A stretch of DNA of 44,480 bases. Origin: Hyphochytrium catenoides (taxonomy: Eukaryota > Sar > Hyphochytriomycetes > Hyphochytriales > Hyphochytriaceae). The notes beneath the pieces are model-generated. The model was not told the origin of the DNA and ran no database searches. It was given only the letters and a program-made list of their open reading frames with translations. This document shows positions 33,058-44,435 of the stretch, one piece after another (the stretch's first letter is position 1; each line of letters begins with the position of its first letter). The DNA lies in contig FLMG01000670.1 of assembly GCA_900088475.1 (NCBI GenBank), positions 1 to 44,480 of the forward strand, in the 5' to 3' direction. The translations under genes were made by a program, and so were the position numbers.

Positions 33058-36000
33058 ATGGCGTCGGCAAGTGACAAAAATGGCGACAAGAAGTTGCCCA
33101 ACAAGGAGAGCGCTCTCTTCCGGTCAATAGTGGTTAGTAACATGAGTTGAAGGCTATCTTTCATGCTTCTCATTGTTCTATGTTCTCATACAGCGATGTT
33201 ACGAGATGAAGCAATATAAGAAAGGGCTGAAAGCAGCTGATCAGATACTCAGGAAGTTTTCAGAACATGGGGAGACCTTGTCCATGAAAGGACTGATCCT
33301 TAACTGCCTTGATCGAAAACAAGAGGCTTATGACTTAGTCCGAAAAGGACTGCGCAATGATCTTCGCTCGCACGTCTGCTGGCACGTCTATGGCTTGCTT
33401 TATCGTTCTGACGGGTAAGATAACTGTTTACTTCTGACTATGGAGTGTGGATCAGCGTTGGTGATAGAGTCTACATAGCGACTATGCTGAGGCCATTAAG
33501 TGCTACCGGAATGCCCTTCGGATAGATCCTGAGAACATGCAGATTCTTCGTGACATGGCTCTGCTTCAAGTTCAGGTATTTGGCGTCTGCTTTATCGTCT
33601 TCTGTCCTGGATTCTAGGAGCATTTGTTGCTTCTTTCACCGGCCACTTCAACTACAGGGCTAACTAGTGCTTCATCTTTGTCGTCACCTATTTTCCAGAA
33701 ACGTGACCTCAAGGGCTTTACAGAGACAAGACGCCAACAGCTGACTCTAAAGCCAAACAATCGGAACCACTGGATCGGCTTCGCGGTTTCTCATCATCTG
33801 GTTCAAAATTATGACATGGCCATCAACATCCTGGATGCATATATCAACACCTTGGATGCGGACAGAAAGCCCAACTATGATGACAGCGAGATGATGCTGT
33901 ACAAATATCAGATATTGACTGAGTGGGGCCATGTCGAAGAAGCAAAAGAATTTCTAGAGAAAAGCGAGCAATGGATTGTAAGTAAGCATCATACCTGCCT
34001 CTTTGGAGGTGTAGTCACAAGGGGCGGCGAGCCAAAGCGTAACAACTGAGAGAGAAAGGCACTAGACTTTGAGGGAAGAGTACTGGGGGTGACCAGCAGA
34101 GACAGAGTTTTCAAAGGGAAAGGACTAGGAGGCACTTTAAATTTGCAAAGGGCTATGTACCTTAAGTATAGATGGTGGGTGAACAACGTTTCCGAGAAGG
34201 GGAGGAAGATTCGTTGGTCATAGAGCAGCTTGGCGGGATCTTGGCTGACATCGCTTGGTATAGGTTGACCAACAGAGGGTAAGAAAGTTGAAGGCAGATG
34301 TGCTCGCCCACACTGGGGAATTTGACCAGGCCGAGGCAATCTACAGAGAGCTATTGGATGTCAACTCCGAGAACTTTGATCTTCATCGGGGTCTGCAGGT
34401 AGCCACCAATTTGAGATCATTGTTATGGCCAGTCTTTCACAGTGACAGCTCTTCTTCAATAACTCCACTAATACCTCTAAAGATCTGTGTTCAACTCTCA
34501 CGCTTATCTCCATCTGGTTTTCTGTATTTCTCTATGCCAGCTTTCAATATCCTCTCTTGCCACGAACCTGTATGCGTGTGGTCTAACTGTATGCTCTTCC
34601 AGTGCTGCATACTCAAGAATGTGGAGCACATTGATAAGACAGGCGTTGTCCTCCCAGCACAATCCTTAGAACTGGGTGATGACGAGAGAGAACGGCTCAC
34701 AGAGGTTTATCTGGAGCTCCACGAGAAGCACCCCAAGTCATTAGCCTATAATCGCATTCCCTTGCACTTTGTCGGGCTTCAGCACTTTTCAGAGTTATTG
34801 GCGAGCTATATGAAGAAGCAGCTGTCAAGGGGAGTGCCAGCTCTGGGCTCTGAGCTAAAATACTTTTATGGGGATGAAGAAAAGGTGCGAGCTCGTCCTC
34901 AGAACGTTACCCTCGGCTTGGCATACCTATTTTCTCTGTGATGGGGCAGTCTCCTCGATCTTCTTGGAATATTTGACACTTAGCTGAGCCCACTCTCAAT
35001 CATCGAGAATTGGCAGTCCGCCTTAACATGTTATTGGCCTTTCCTAGGTGTCCATCATTCACAACCTCATAGAGGAAATCGAGTCATCACTAACAAGCTC
35101 AGAGACCCTCCCTGGTTCAACAAAGAAGGAGGCTCCGTCCACCTTACTGTGGACGTGGTATCTGGCGGCTCAGCACTTTGACAGGTTGGGCCAACATGAG
35201 AAGGCGCTCGAGTACATTGACCGCTGCATCGACCACACGCCCACATTACTGGACTTCTATCAAAGAAAAGGGAGGATTTTGAAGCATGCAGGGGACATAC
35301 ATGCCGCCGCCACGCTTATGGACTTCGGTCGGCGACTTGACCTGCAAGATCGGTAAGGCCTAGACAGGTGTAGCTGCATTTTTTCAGTCACGAAACATCA
35401 CCGGATAGCAATCGTAGACCTGATGCCTTCTTTCTCCTAACTTTATGGCTTGGCTCCCAACAGTCTCTACGGCTGCTGGCTATTGATCATCTATCAATTG
35501 CTCTTGGACACTTCGGTCCTCGCGTTATTGACTGACTCTTTCTTCTGCTCGCTGTTAGCTATATCAACAACAAAACAACCGAATACCTTCTGCAAGCTGA
35601 TAGGAACGAAGAGGCCGACATCACGATCGCGCTCTTTACGCGGCACGAAGGAGATCCCCAGACAAATCTCTATGAGATGCAGTGCATGTGGTATGAGCTT
35701 GAGAGTGGAAAGAGCTTCTTCAGGCAAAAGATGTATGGGAAAGCGCTCAAGAAGTTCGCCGCAGTAGAGAAGCACTTTCTCACCTTCGTTGAGGATCAGT
35801 TCGACTTCCACTCGTACTGCTTGAGAAAGAGCACGCTTCGATCGTACGTGGACATGATCCGGTTTGCAGATAAAATCTATGGGCATCGCTTTTTTAAAAG
35901 GGCGGCAGAGATGACCATTAGGACGTACTTACATCTCTTTGACCACCCCATCTCCAAAGGAGACAAAGAGGAGGAGAGCCTTAATGGACTCAGCACAGCC

Positions 36001-36861
36001 GAGAGGAAGCTAGCAAAGGCCAAGGCCAGAAAGGAAGCGCTCAAGAAGAAGAAAGAAGCGGAGGCACGCGAACGAGAGGCCCGGGAGAGAGCGGAGAGAG
36101 AAAAGCAAGCAACTGGTAAGGACGGGAAGAGACGGGCGAAGAGGGAAGCTGCTGCAGACCCTGATCCTGACGGGGAGCAACTTCTCTCCAAGGATCCGCT
36201 AGCCGAAGCATGGAGAGTGGTATCTCTGCTTCAGGAATACGCGAAAGATGACCTCACTGTCCACCTCATGGCCTATGACATAGCGTGGAGGAAGAAGAAG
36301 ATCCTCTTATGCCTTCAGGCATTGAAGAGGGCGATGGCAATGGCCCCAAATAATGCTGACGTCATAGAGAGAGTGGTTGAATTCTTTGTGGCAACAGAAG
36401 GCTCGAAAGGGCTGAAGGATGAGGGAGAACTGCACCATGTTGTGGCGCAAGTGCTAGAGGAAGAGAAGAACAATCTCCTGGGGCGTGACAGCATCCAGAA
36501 CTTCCTGAAAAGGGTGCAGAGGCATACCCTGCAAGGCGCCGGAAACGATGCTCACTCACTATACCGGGCAGCCGTCCTTTTGAAAGCAGAAAGCCTGGTC
36601 GGCCCGCTGGACGATAATAGCACGAAGAAGTTCTCTGAGCTCATGCAGAGCAGCTCTGCTGATGTCTTACGGCGCGACCTGAACACGTTTGTGGCTTTAC
36701 ATAAAGAGCTAAGCGGCCTCCCGTCCCTGTCTACATTGGCATCGGAGATATATGAGATGGGGAAGAACATCTTCCCATATGCCAAGCACTTTGGTGGTGC
36801 CTACCCTCTGGATACAAATGCGTTAGAAGGTCTGTCCACAGTAGGGACCATTACAAAGTAA
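33058..36861 (+). CDS. NAA15: NatA N-terminal acetyltransferase auxiliary subunit Naa15
   Basis: Naa15 is the ribosome-binding scaffold that holds the catalytic subunit Naa10 (and Naa50) in NatA, which acetylates nascent chains after Met removal. Eight exons join in frame to 898 residues: 33058-33132, 33194-33414, 33479-33575, 33699-33977, 34264-34398, 34603-34884, 35048-35352, 35559-36861. The protein is a run of TPR helices. Family signatures include [13 protein letters not shown] at the start, [55 protein letters not shown] and [22 protein letters not shown] Lys/Arg/Glu-rich helix (about residues 570-630) sits where other Naa15 proteins carry a charged segment. Length is normal (human 866). 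The ATG at 33058 gives the expected short N-terminal extension. The 286-nt intron at 33978-34263 is the longest in this gene. Confidence 0.97.
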
Positions 36862-37268
36862 GAGCGTTAGCGTTAGGTAAGAGGGAAGATAAGGAAAGAT
36901 GATCACTGAGCTATTGTGAGGGTACAGTCTCTTCCTCAGTCTGCTTGCATCTCTCTCCCTATTTCTCTCGCAGTTAGGTTGGATACTCATTTATTAGATA
37001 GGGTTAATATGCCAGGGAAGTTTAGGCCCCTGCAATCTACCGGGTAAGGTACCCGGGGGCCCTGACGAAGAAGCTTTAATTGAAAGAGAAAGAGAAGCAG
37101 CATTCTTCTCGCTCCTTGTCCTAGTAGTGCTTGCAAGCGTGTCCCATAAGCATCTCTTAGCCTGATTTCTCGCTTAGGACACGACTTATTGGCCCATTCT
37201 CTTTCTCTCTCCTGCCTCTTCCTGCCTTTAAGTGGACTGGTCTTTACGTCGCGTTAGCCTGATAACCA
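36862..37268. other. Convergent spacer between NAA15 and NOC2
   Basis: These 407 nt between two stop codons hold the 3' UTRs. The notable element is the GC-rich hairpin at 37025-37061 (listed separately). Pyrimidine-rich tracts occur near 36925-36975 and 37195-37225. No open frame of note. Confidence 0.4.
37025..37061. repeat. GC-rich inverted repeat (hairpin) between convergent genes
   Basis: CCGGGTA at 37040-37046 is followed after AGG by its reverse complement TACCCGG at 37050-37056, a 7-bp stem with a 3-nt loop. An outer pair, GGCCC at 37025-37029 and GGGCC at 37057-37061, can extend it with a one-sided bulge. It lies about midway between two stop codons, so it would be transcribed in one or both 3' UTRs. 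A role in 3' end formation or in limiting read-through is conjecture. Confidence 0.5.
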
Positions 37269-39819
37269 TTAGTCGCTCTCTTCGTCTTCCTCGCTCTCCG
37301 ACCAACTTCCAATGTCCTGGACGACGTCTTCTTCGTCTGCAATAATATCTCCAGAGACGGTGTTAGACCGCTTAACTCTGTCTGTGGCATCCTCGTCATC
37401 TTTCTTCTGTTTCTTCTTGCGACTCTTCGTTGCGGGTGCCACCTCGCGCTCCTCCTCCTCCGAAGTTGCAGCATCACTTTCGTCCTCCCGCTGCCTTTTG
37501 GCAGCATTCCGCTTGGCGGCTTCCGCTGAAAGGATCTCGGATTTCTTCTGTCTCTCTGCCTCTAACTTCTGCAGCTTGGCCCGACTCTCTTCTGCTTCTT
37601 TCGCGCAGAACAGCTTCATTTTGTCCAGGTCTTTCGGCCCAAACTCAACGTGGGCTCTCCTGCTTTCTACCACCTTCGATTGTTTCTCCATCCCCTCAGC
37701 TATGCTCTTTGCAGTGGAAGACCATCTAGGAACCTTGCAACTTGAGGCATATTTCCTAAGTTGAGAGCAGGAAACGAGACAGAGCTCGGGAAAAGATATA
37801 CTCCATCGGTATATCTCTACTTCATCAGAGAGAAGCTCGAACGTCCGGGAGACGAGCGCCTCCTTGATTGCTTTGTTATTCAGTGCCTGTGCTTGCAGCT
37901 TCAGAGTCAATGGTAAGTCCAACGGCTTGCCTCCTGTTGACGTCGGCCGCCGCCTTACGTCTGAAGAGTTCAGCACCTCGATGAGATACGGGGACGTAGG
38001 AATGAATTGGTTAGAAGCGACAGCCAGTTGCTGTAGCAAACGGCAGCAATGCAGCCGTAAAGGAAAGTACCGCGCTGTAGGTACCAGCTTGATAGTTCCG
38101 ACGATAACCTGGACGAGAGGATAGAGGAGAGGCCGAAGTTGTCCCTCTTCAGGGTACGCACATAGCACAGCGGCCCACACTTTAAGAGAGTTGTAGAACT
38201 GCCAGTTAAAGATGTTCTTCAGTGCTTCCTTCGTCTTGGAAACAATAGCCTTCCGCAGGTGGATGGCCAGCTGCCTAACATAGACAAAAGCGTGCTGGTA
38301 TGCTGAGGTCAAATCAATCCCAAAGAGGTCTACAACGCAGTTGCCCATTAATGTAAGGCGAGGAAGAGAAGTCTCATTCGTGAACTTTGAGTTCCGCACG
38401 TAAGCGAGGTACATGCCTTTCATACAGTCCTCCACGAATGGGAAGGGCATCTCCATTGCGAGCTGTCTGATCCGTAGGTAGGCTAGCATGGGGACAGAAC
38501 CCATCTCCGCACTGCCCCAGAGGTTGAGCAGAACCTTCAAAAACTTTACCGCTAGCTTGGGGAAAGGGAAGAGGAGGTGTACATATCGTCGTAATGCTTT
38601 CAAGGTGAAGGCAACAATTCCGGGGTCGCTTATGTGCTCTAGAAGGTGGAGATAATCCTTGAAGAAACCTCTGAGAAGAGGATGGATTGCTGGCCACTTT
38701 GGATGCTTCTGAATCTGCTTCTTCTGCTTTTCTGCTTCAAGTTTTTGTGTCTCCTCTCCTTCCTCGACGGCTTCGGACGCGGTAGGGGAAGATATGCCAA
38801 GATGCTTGTCAAAGGCTTGATGGCAATGAAGCAGCACTGTGACCATCAGCTTCTGAAATACTGAAGAACTGGTAATTCGGTACAATGTTATGCCTGTTCG
38901 CTCTTCTTTCTCCCCTGTGTCTCCCATGTGAACACCCTCCCTGAAGGCGTAGAGCATGTGCTTGAGTGCCCTGATGGACGAAGCCTTGATCGCGCTCTTC
39001 TCCAGCTGCTTTATAATAGCAAAGGTCAAGACGACCTCATTGTCTTCTTTGCCCACTTTCGCCTTCTTCTTCTTCTTCGCCTCCTTCTTCTTGTCCACTT
39101 GTTCCTCTTGATCTCCTGCCTCTTCGTCCTCCTCTTCATCTGTGCCTTCAGCACTCGCAGCTTGTTCCTCGTCCTCATCATCTTCGTCTAAATGACCAAA
39201 TTTGAGGAGGTTCTTGTCGTTCTGCGCCAAGAACTTGAAGAACTCTGGATCTTTGCTCTTCAGTGCCTCCAATTCCTTCATGTGGCTGTCCACCTCGTCT
39301 TCCAGCTCTGACTCACTGTTGTCTACTTGCTCCAGATCTTCTTCCTCTTTATGTGTCCTCTTCTTGCGCTTTAGCTCAGCAACAAATGCCTCGTCTTCAC
39401 TATCCATTGTCTCCTTTTCTGCTTCGCTGTCTGCTTCGTCTTCAGATTGATCCTCTGCGCTGTCCCCTTCCGTGTCGGACTCTAAGAAGTCAGCCTTCAA
39501 AAAGTCATCGACATCTAGCTCTTCAACGGCCCTCCGCTTCTTGTCTGCTACGTCTTTGACTCCATTTGTTTCCTCTGAGTCCTCCTCTGCTCAAATAGGC
39601 ATGTCAAAATCATGTCACTATCACCGCAGTCAAGAGCTGGAGAGCTACGGCTTTACCTTCAAACCTTTTCTTCTGCTTTCTGGGGTCATCCTCTGCTTCC
39701 CGTGGGACTCCCTTGCTGTGACCCTTCTTCTTCTTCTGGAACTGTCGGCGGCTTTTGATAGCCTGCGAGAGCTTTCCGCTCGACGCGAACCGCTTAGCCC
39801 GCTTTGATAGCTTGCTCAT
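37269..39819 (-). CDS. NOC2: Nucleolar complex protein Noc2, ribosome biogenesis factor
   Basis: Noc2 pairs with Noc1 and then Noc3 to move pre-60S particles from the nucleolus to the nucleoplasm. Two exons, 39657-39819 and 37269-39586, join to 826 residues across a 70-nt intron. The N-terminus is very basic (MSKLSKRAKRFASSGKLSQ), as in other Noc2 proteins. Residues about 90-240 are strongly acidic with runs of Glu/Asp. The Noc2 domain (about 255-690) holds EHISDPGIVAFTLKALRRYV, LLNLWGSAEM and the late ISFPELCLVSCSQLRKYASS. The tail is charged, with a nuclear-localisation-like KSRKKKQKK and acidic end. A GTG 42 nt upstream is in frame but the ATG at 39819 is the natural start. It converges with NAA15. 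Confidence 0.96.
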
Positions 39820-40004
39820 CCTGCCCTCCTGCTCTTCCTCGTTACGTCCTGTCACTAGCACCTAGGACTTCTCTCCGCAGCGGATCTGCTTGTGCTTCTC
39901 AACTCACGCACGCTGTGCTTCTCCTAACAACTACCAAGCCCTGGACATGCACTGAGCTTCACCCACTCTTGCTAACAAGCTCCAGCCCTTGCACTTTGCC
40001 CGTT

Positions 40005-40235
40005 ATGCAAGGACATAATACTAGGGCAGAGCTAGCCGTGAAGGAAGCCTCTCAGTCTTCGTCAAAGCTTCAGATGATGGTCTGGGAAGGGTTCGCTGGG
40101 GCATCAGAACCAACGGCCAGCCATCCCTTCAGACCTCCCCCAGAGGCGGATATCGTAGGAATTTATAACTCCAACGAATATGGGACGTGGGTAGTAGAAG
40201 AAGATAGGGAATTAAAGATTCTCCTGTGGCCGTAA
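40005..40235 (+). CDS. Possible small hypothetical protein divergent from NOC2
   Basis: An ATG at 40005 opens 76 codons to a TAA at 40233-40235. The product is soluble-looking and contains EADIVGIYNSNEYGTWVVEE and the ending DRELKILLWP, a mix of residues that looks more protein-like than most spurious frames here. It starts 185 nt from the divergent NOC2 start, a plausible shared promoter. A GTAACC at 40230-40235 could be a splice donor, so the frame might continue. No family recognised. Confidence 0.33.
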   Translation: MQGHNTRAELAVKEASQSSSKLQMMVWEGFAGASEPTASHPFRPPPEADIVGIYNSNEYGTWVVEEDRELKILLWP

Positions 40236-40886
40236 CCTTTCGTTGCCGGAAGGATGATTCTGAGGTTGGCGCCCCAGGCCCGCGGCGGAGTCTCGACAAC
40301 AGCCTCTCCAGCGCGGCCCATCATCGGCAGTTAAGGCGCATCATTGTCTCTAAGCCATCACTCTTCGTACGGCCTACCCAGTAGCTAGCCATAAATTATC
40401 AGTGTCTCTCGTCTAGGCCTGTTCCATTTTGAGAGCGCCTGTAAGGATGCATTTGCCTCAACTCAAAGCTGACTCCCCGGGTACGGAGAGGTTAGGGGAA
40501 GTAGTTCTAAGGGCTCCCATTTGCTGTCAATCCAACGACTTCGCTATCACGCTCTCTTGTGGGATACACTTTGTATATGATGGTTACAGAGAGCAATGCT
40601 TCTACTAACTACTGAAGCGACACTGATTAGAAACTCATAAAGTCGTGTCTGGCCCTGACATCTATCGAATCGCAAAGGCACGGACGCAGACAAGCATTCG
40701 CATAGTAGGCTGATGTGCAGTTATTATCAGGTAGATCTATGCTCTGTAGGACCGACGGAATCAAGCGACAGGAGTGCTTGGACCCTCACCCAGTACTTCG
40801 CCTAGGCCACCTAGGACCCCAATGGTCTTCTGACTCTTCGGGTACCATCTTGCCAGGTCTACTCTTTACCACGCTATAGAAGCAAG
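40236..40886. other. Spacer downstream of the P1B ATPase gene
   Basis: About 650 nt with no open frame of note on either strand. The part next to 40887 should contain the ATPase 3' UTR. No repeat, RNA gene or regulatory element was recognised. Confidence 0.4.
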
Positions 40887-43800
40887 TCATACTCTGTATG
40901 GCCTCCATCTTTGGATCAACAGAGAAAACAGGATTACTGGGAGGGAGGACATGACCTCCGACAGGCCGGCCAGAGTAGGTGGTATGTAGAGCCCTGTCAA
41001 GGGGAAAAGAAGCCCCAATGACAATGGCACTGCAAGAACATTATAGCCAATGGCCCAGGCAAAGTTCAGCTTGATAATCCCCATCGTCCTCCTAGAGAGA
41101 GACAAGACTGAAACAACCTCTTCCATATTGCTCCTCAGGAGTACCACGTCCCCAGCTTGCATTGCAATGTCAGTACCGCTAGCCATTGCGATGCCCACAT
41201 CAGCCTGCACTAAGGATTCAGCATCATTCACACCGTCCCCGACGAATACAACCAACTTTCCTTCTGCCTCCAGCCTCTGCACGATCTTCACCTTCTCTTT
41301 CGGCTTCTTCTCTCCAAATACATTCTCAGTATTGATCTCCACCTGCCGGGCAAGCGCATCACAGGCTCCCTGAGAATCTCCACTGACGATGTAGCAGTCC
41401 ATGCCTTGAGAAATCAGCTCTTTGATGCAAGAACGCACCTCTAACTTCATGACAGATCGCAACGCTATCATGCCCACGAGCAAACTGTCAACTGCCACGC
41501 ATACAATGGTGCAGCCCTGGCGGCTGTAGCCCTCATACCGCCTGACGGCTTCTCCACCTAGCTCGACTCCTTGGTCAGCCAAAAAGCCCCTGGAACCAAC
41601 TACCCAGTTCCTGCTGTCTGTAGCCGCCTTGATACCATGGCCAGGATGCGCCAAGAACTCTCCGACAGTGGCAGGCGGCTGGGACCCAAGAAGATCTCCC
41701 AGTTCCTGGGAACAGTGGCGCTGTATTGCCAGAGCGATGGGATGTTCACTCTGCCTCTCAGCCGCCAGAACGCTTCTCCAGAAGTCTGTCCTCTCCAAGC
41801 CGCTTACCCATGCTTCCACCACCGCAAGCTCCTTCTCTGTCAGAGTCCCAGTTTTGTCAAAGACCACGGTTGTCGCTTTGGATGCTCTCTCCAAGACATC
41901 GCCGCCTTTTATCAGCATCCCAGATCTGGCGGCAAGCGCAGTTCCGACCATAACTGCGCTAGGAGAAGCCAACTGGAAGGCACAGGGGCAGCTGACGACA
42001 AGGACTGATACCGCAAAGCGAAGAGCGAAGGAGAACGGAGCCATATTAGAGGTGGAGATTAGCTTGTATTTTCCTAGAAAGAACCACACGACGAAGCAGA
42101 CAATGGAGAGACACAGAGCCATGGTAGTGATGTACCCAGCCAGCACATCCGCAAGTCTGTCAGTCGACGGCGCCACCTTCTGGGCCTCTTCTACTGCGCT
42201 TACGATCTGTCCCAGGAGGGTTTGGTGTACTGTTCGAGTGGTCCTAATGTATAGCACGCTATAGTGGTTCACAGAGCCACCGAACACTAAGTCTCCCGGA
42301 GCTTTATGAACGGGCCGAGACTCGCCTGTGAGAATGTGCTCATCTACATCGCTAGAGCCCCAAAGGACCATGCCATCAGTAGGTACCATGGCCCCAGGCA
42401 GGACCTTGAGTACATCCTTCACCTGAATGAGCTCCCTATCAATGTCTCGCACCTCACAAGTGGTCAGTTGATGTAGGTCTGGCTCCGCTTTAAGCGCAGC
42501 TTCATTCGCTAGGACTAGAAGTGCCGATGGACACTGAGTCTCAGACATTTCCTCCAGAATCTTGGACGCACGATGTTTGATTCTGACTTCCAGGTATCGA
42601 GCAAGAAGCACTAAAACCACCAGCATCGCACACGACTCAAAAAAGGTCTCAGAGGTCTGATATCCAGCTAGCCCGTAAAGCAGACAGCCTACTGAGTAGA
42701 CGTATGCGACAATGGCAGCCAGAGATACCAGCACGTCCATGTTAGCCTTCTTTGTATACCGAAGCGCTGTTATGGCTCCTCTATGCAGTGGCAACCCGCA
42801 GTAGAAGAGTATAGGCGTAGAGAAGACAAGGCCGACCAGATCGCGATAGGAGAGTCCATGTCCCACCTCCTTTTGTTCCCAGGCCCAGCTGGAGTCAAAC
42901 GTTGGGAGTACAAAGTAGAAAATCACGATAGGCAGAGCCAGTAGAGCGCTAAGGAGCAAGGTATGGAAGAGGTTGTCAATTTGCTCGCTGCTCCCTCCAG
43001 CCTTCTTGGCCCTCCAAGAGGCAACAAAGCTTGCAGCGGAATCCATCCGTTTTACCTCGTCCAGCAGCTCCCTACTGCCAATCATTGAGGGGCTGACTCG
43101 CAGATCTATCAAGCTTCTGACTGCTCCAGATTTGGAGCACTTGGGATCCTCTACACCGGGAGTGAGGCGAAGCTTGGCGAGAACCTTCTCCAGCTTGGAA
43201 GACTGCACAGAGAAACGTAGCGGAATGCCCTCGCCGTCTGCCAGGGTCTCAACTCCAAAGCCTAACTTTACTACCTCTTCATTGATCTGTGACGAGGTGA
43301 TGACCGTGGGCAAGTAAGAGAGGTCTGCCTTCTCATTCATAAAGGTGACTGAGACCGATGTAATGCCATCCACCGACGACAGATGATCCACCACCATGTC
43401 TGCACAGCCTTTGCATGTCATGCCCTTTATCGCTAGCACAAGGTGCTTGCTGTCTCCGTCCGGGGTGGTGGACCCGTAAGTCCTTATCTTCTCTTTATTC
43501 TTTGCTGGCCCAAGAAGGGGAGCAGACTCGCAATCGCGCCCTTTTTCCAGGTCTTCTCTGCAGCAACTTTCCACAGAGACAACCTTTGTCTTTAAGGGCG
43601 CGCAGCAGCTAGACCCTCTGGCGTCCCGAGACGCTCTCTTGCTCGTTTCGCAGCCTCCTTTGCCACTTTTTGAGCTGCAAAAAGCAGAGGTTGGCTTTGG
43701 GGTGCAGCAGGACGAAGGAGCTGTGGCCTGGGGAGAGCTCTTGCCCGTGTTACTCCCAGGACCAGTCGAAGTGGCGGGGCAACAAGTACCAGAGCTTGAG

Positions 43801-44435
43801 CTTGGGGCACAGCACTGACCCTTCTTCACCAATGTAGTTTCTTCGGGGCAGCAGGTGGACTGGGAGGCGCAGCAAGATGTGGGAGCCACGCTGGCATCTG
43901 GACCATTGCCGGCTTCACAGCAGGATGAGGCTCTAGCTGCAGGCAAAGCTCTCGCAGCAGGCACGGCTCCATAGCTCGGTGCAGCTTTACCGGACCCACA
44001 CGCAGCTGAAGGCCTGTTATCTGCGCACTCTAACTCATTTGATGGAGGGCAACAAGATGACTCGCTGGTGGACGGCGCACAGCATCGACTGGCTTCTGGA
44101 TTCTTCCCGGATGCATCTGAAGCGGGTCCGTCCAATGAGCTGTCGGTCCCACAGCAAACTCCTTCCTCCTCCTTCCCGCAGCAGGAATCTTTCACGCCGC
44201 AACAAGCGACCTCTTCTCCTTCTGAGGGCAGTGGCTGGTATTGTCCTCCAACATCAATCTGACTCTTCTGGCCTTCCTGTCCTTTCCCGCCACCACAGCA
44301 ACCACCGCTGCCATTGATCATACGCTCAGACTGAGGCGATGAAGAAGCTAACGTCCTTTGTTCCTCTTGTCTGTCTTCAGCAGCGCAGCATCCTCCTCCC
44401 GCTCGCTTGGAAGCAGCACCGATCTTCTCCGCCAT
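40887..44435 (-). CDS. P1B heavy-metal (copper/cadmium-type) transporting ATPase with a Cys-Cys-rich tail
   Basis: The pump uses ATP to move soft metal ions across a membrane. A single exon encodes 1182 residues. Residues 1-310 carry 15 Cys-Cys pairs in Ser/Gly/Pro-rich sequence (SSCCPP, GQCCAP, STCCPE), a likely metal-binding or metal-sensing tail. One HMA domain has GMTCKGC near 336-342, followed by a degenerate HMA-like segment lacking the Cys pair. The core has eight expected membrane helices, the actuator motif LTGES near 702, the ion-site VVSCPCAF near 812, phosphorylation site DKTGT near 857, SEHP nucleotide motif, and GDGVND near 1068. NFAWAIGYN and MSS in the last two helices match the Cu(I)-type P1B-1 signature. 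Overall it resembles yeast PCA1, a cadmium exporter with a Cys-rich tail; Cu(I) or Cd export cannot be told apart here. The ATG at 44435 is 45 nt from the window edge. Confidence 0.95.
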   Translation of the reverse strand: MAEKIGAASKRAGGGCCAAEDRQEEQRTLASSSPQSERMINGSGGCCGGGKGQEGQKSQIDVGGQYQPLPSEGEEVACCGVKDSCCGKEEEGVCCGTDSSLDGPASDASGKNPEASRCCAPSTSESSCCPPSNELECADNRPSAACGSGKAAPSYGAVPAARALPAARASSCCEAGNGPDASVAPTSCCASQSTCCPEETTLVKKGQCCAPSSSSGTCCPATSTGPGSNTGKSSPQATAPSSCCTPKPTSAFCSSKSGKGGCETSKRASRDARGSSCCAPLKTKVVSVESCCREDLEKGRDCESAPLLGPAKNKEKIRTYGSTTPDGDSKHLVLAIKGMTCKGCADMVVDHLSSVDGITSVSVTFMNEKADLSYLPTVITSSQINEEVVKLGFGVETLADGEGIPLRFSVQSSKLEKVLAKLRLTPGVEDPKCSKSGAVRSLIDLRVSPSMIGSRELLDEVKRMDSAASFVASWRAKKAGGSSEQIDNLFHTLLLSALLALPIVIFYFVLPTFDSSWAWEQKEVGHGLSYRDLVGLVFSTPILFYCGLPLHRGAITALRYTKKANMDVLVSLAAIVAYVYSVGCLLYGLAGYQTSETFFESCAMLVVLVLLARYLEVRIKHRASKILEEMSETQCPSALLVLANEAALKAEPDLHQLTTCEVRDIDRELIQVKDVLKVLPGAMVPTDGMVLWGSSDVDEHILTGESRPVHKAPGDLVFGGSVNHYSVLYIRTTRTVHQTLLGQIVSAVEEAQKVAPSTDRLADVLAGYITTMALCLSIVCFVVWFFLGKYKLISTSNMAPFSFALRFAVSVLVVSCPCAFQLASPSAVMVGTALAARSGMLIKGGDVLERASKATTVVFDKTGTLTEKELAVVEAWVSGLERTDFWRSVLAAERQSEHPIALAIQRHCSQELGDLLGSQPPATVGEFLAHPGHGIKAATDSRNWVVGSRGFLADQGVELGGEAVRRYEGYSRQGCTIVCVAVDSLLVGMIALRSVMKLEVRSCIKELISQGMDCYIVSGDSQGACDALARQVEINTENVFGEKKPKEKVKIVQRLEAEGKLVVFVGDGVNDAESLVQADVGIAMASGTDIAMQAGDVVLLRSNMEEVVSVLSLSRRTMGIIKLNFAWAIGYNVLAVPLSLGLLFPLTGLYIPPTLAGLSEVMSSLPVILFSLLIQRWRPYRV

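Noticed and set aside
37312-37764. 150-codon plus-strand frame opposite NOC2, Ser/Leu-rich
   Set aside because: Mirror image of the Glu/Lys-rich coding strand of NOC2, an expected artefact of acidic and basic codons.
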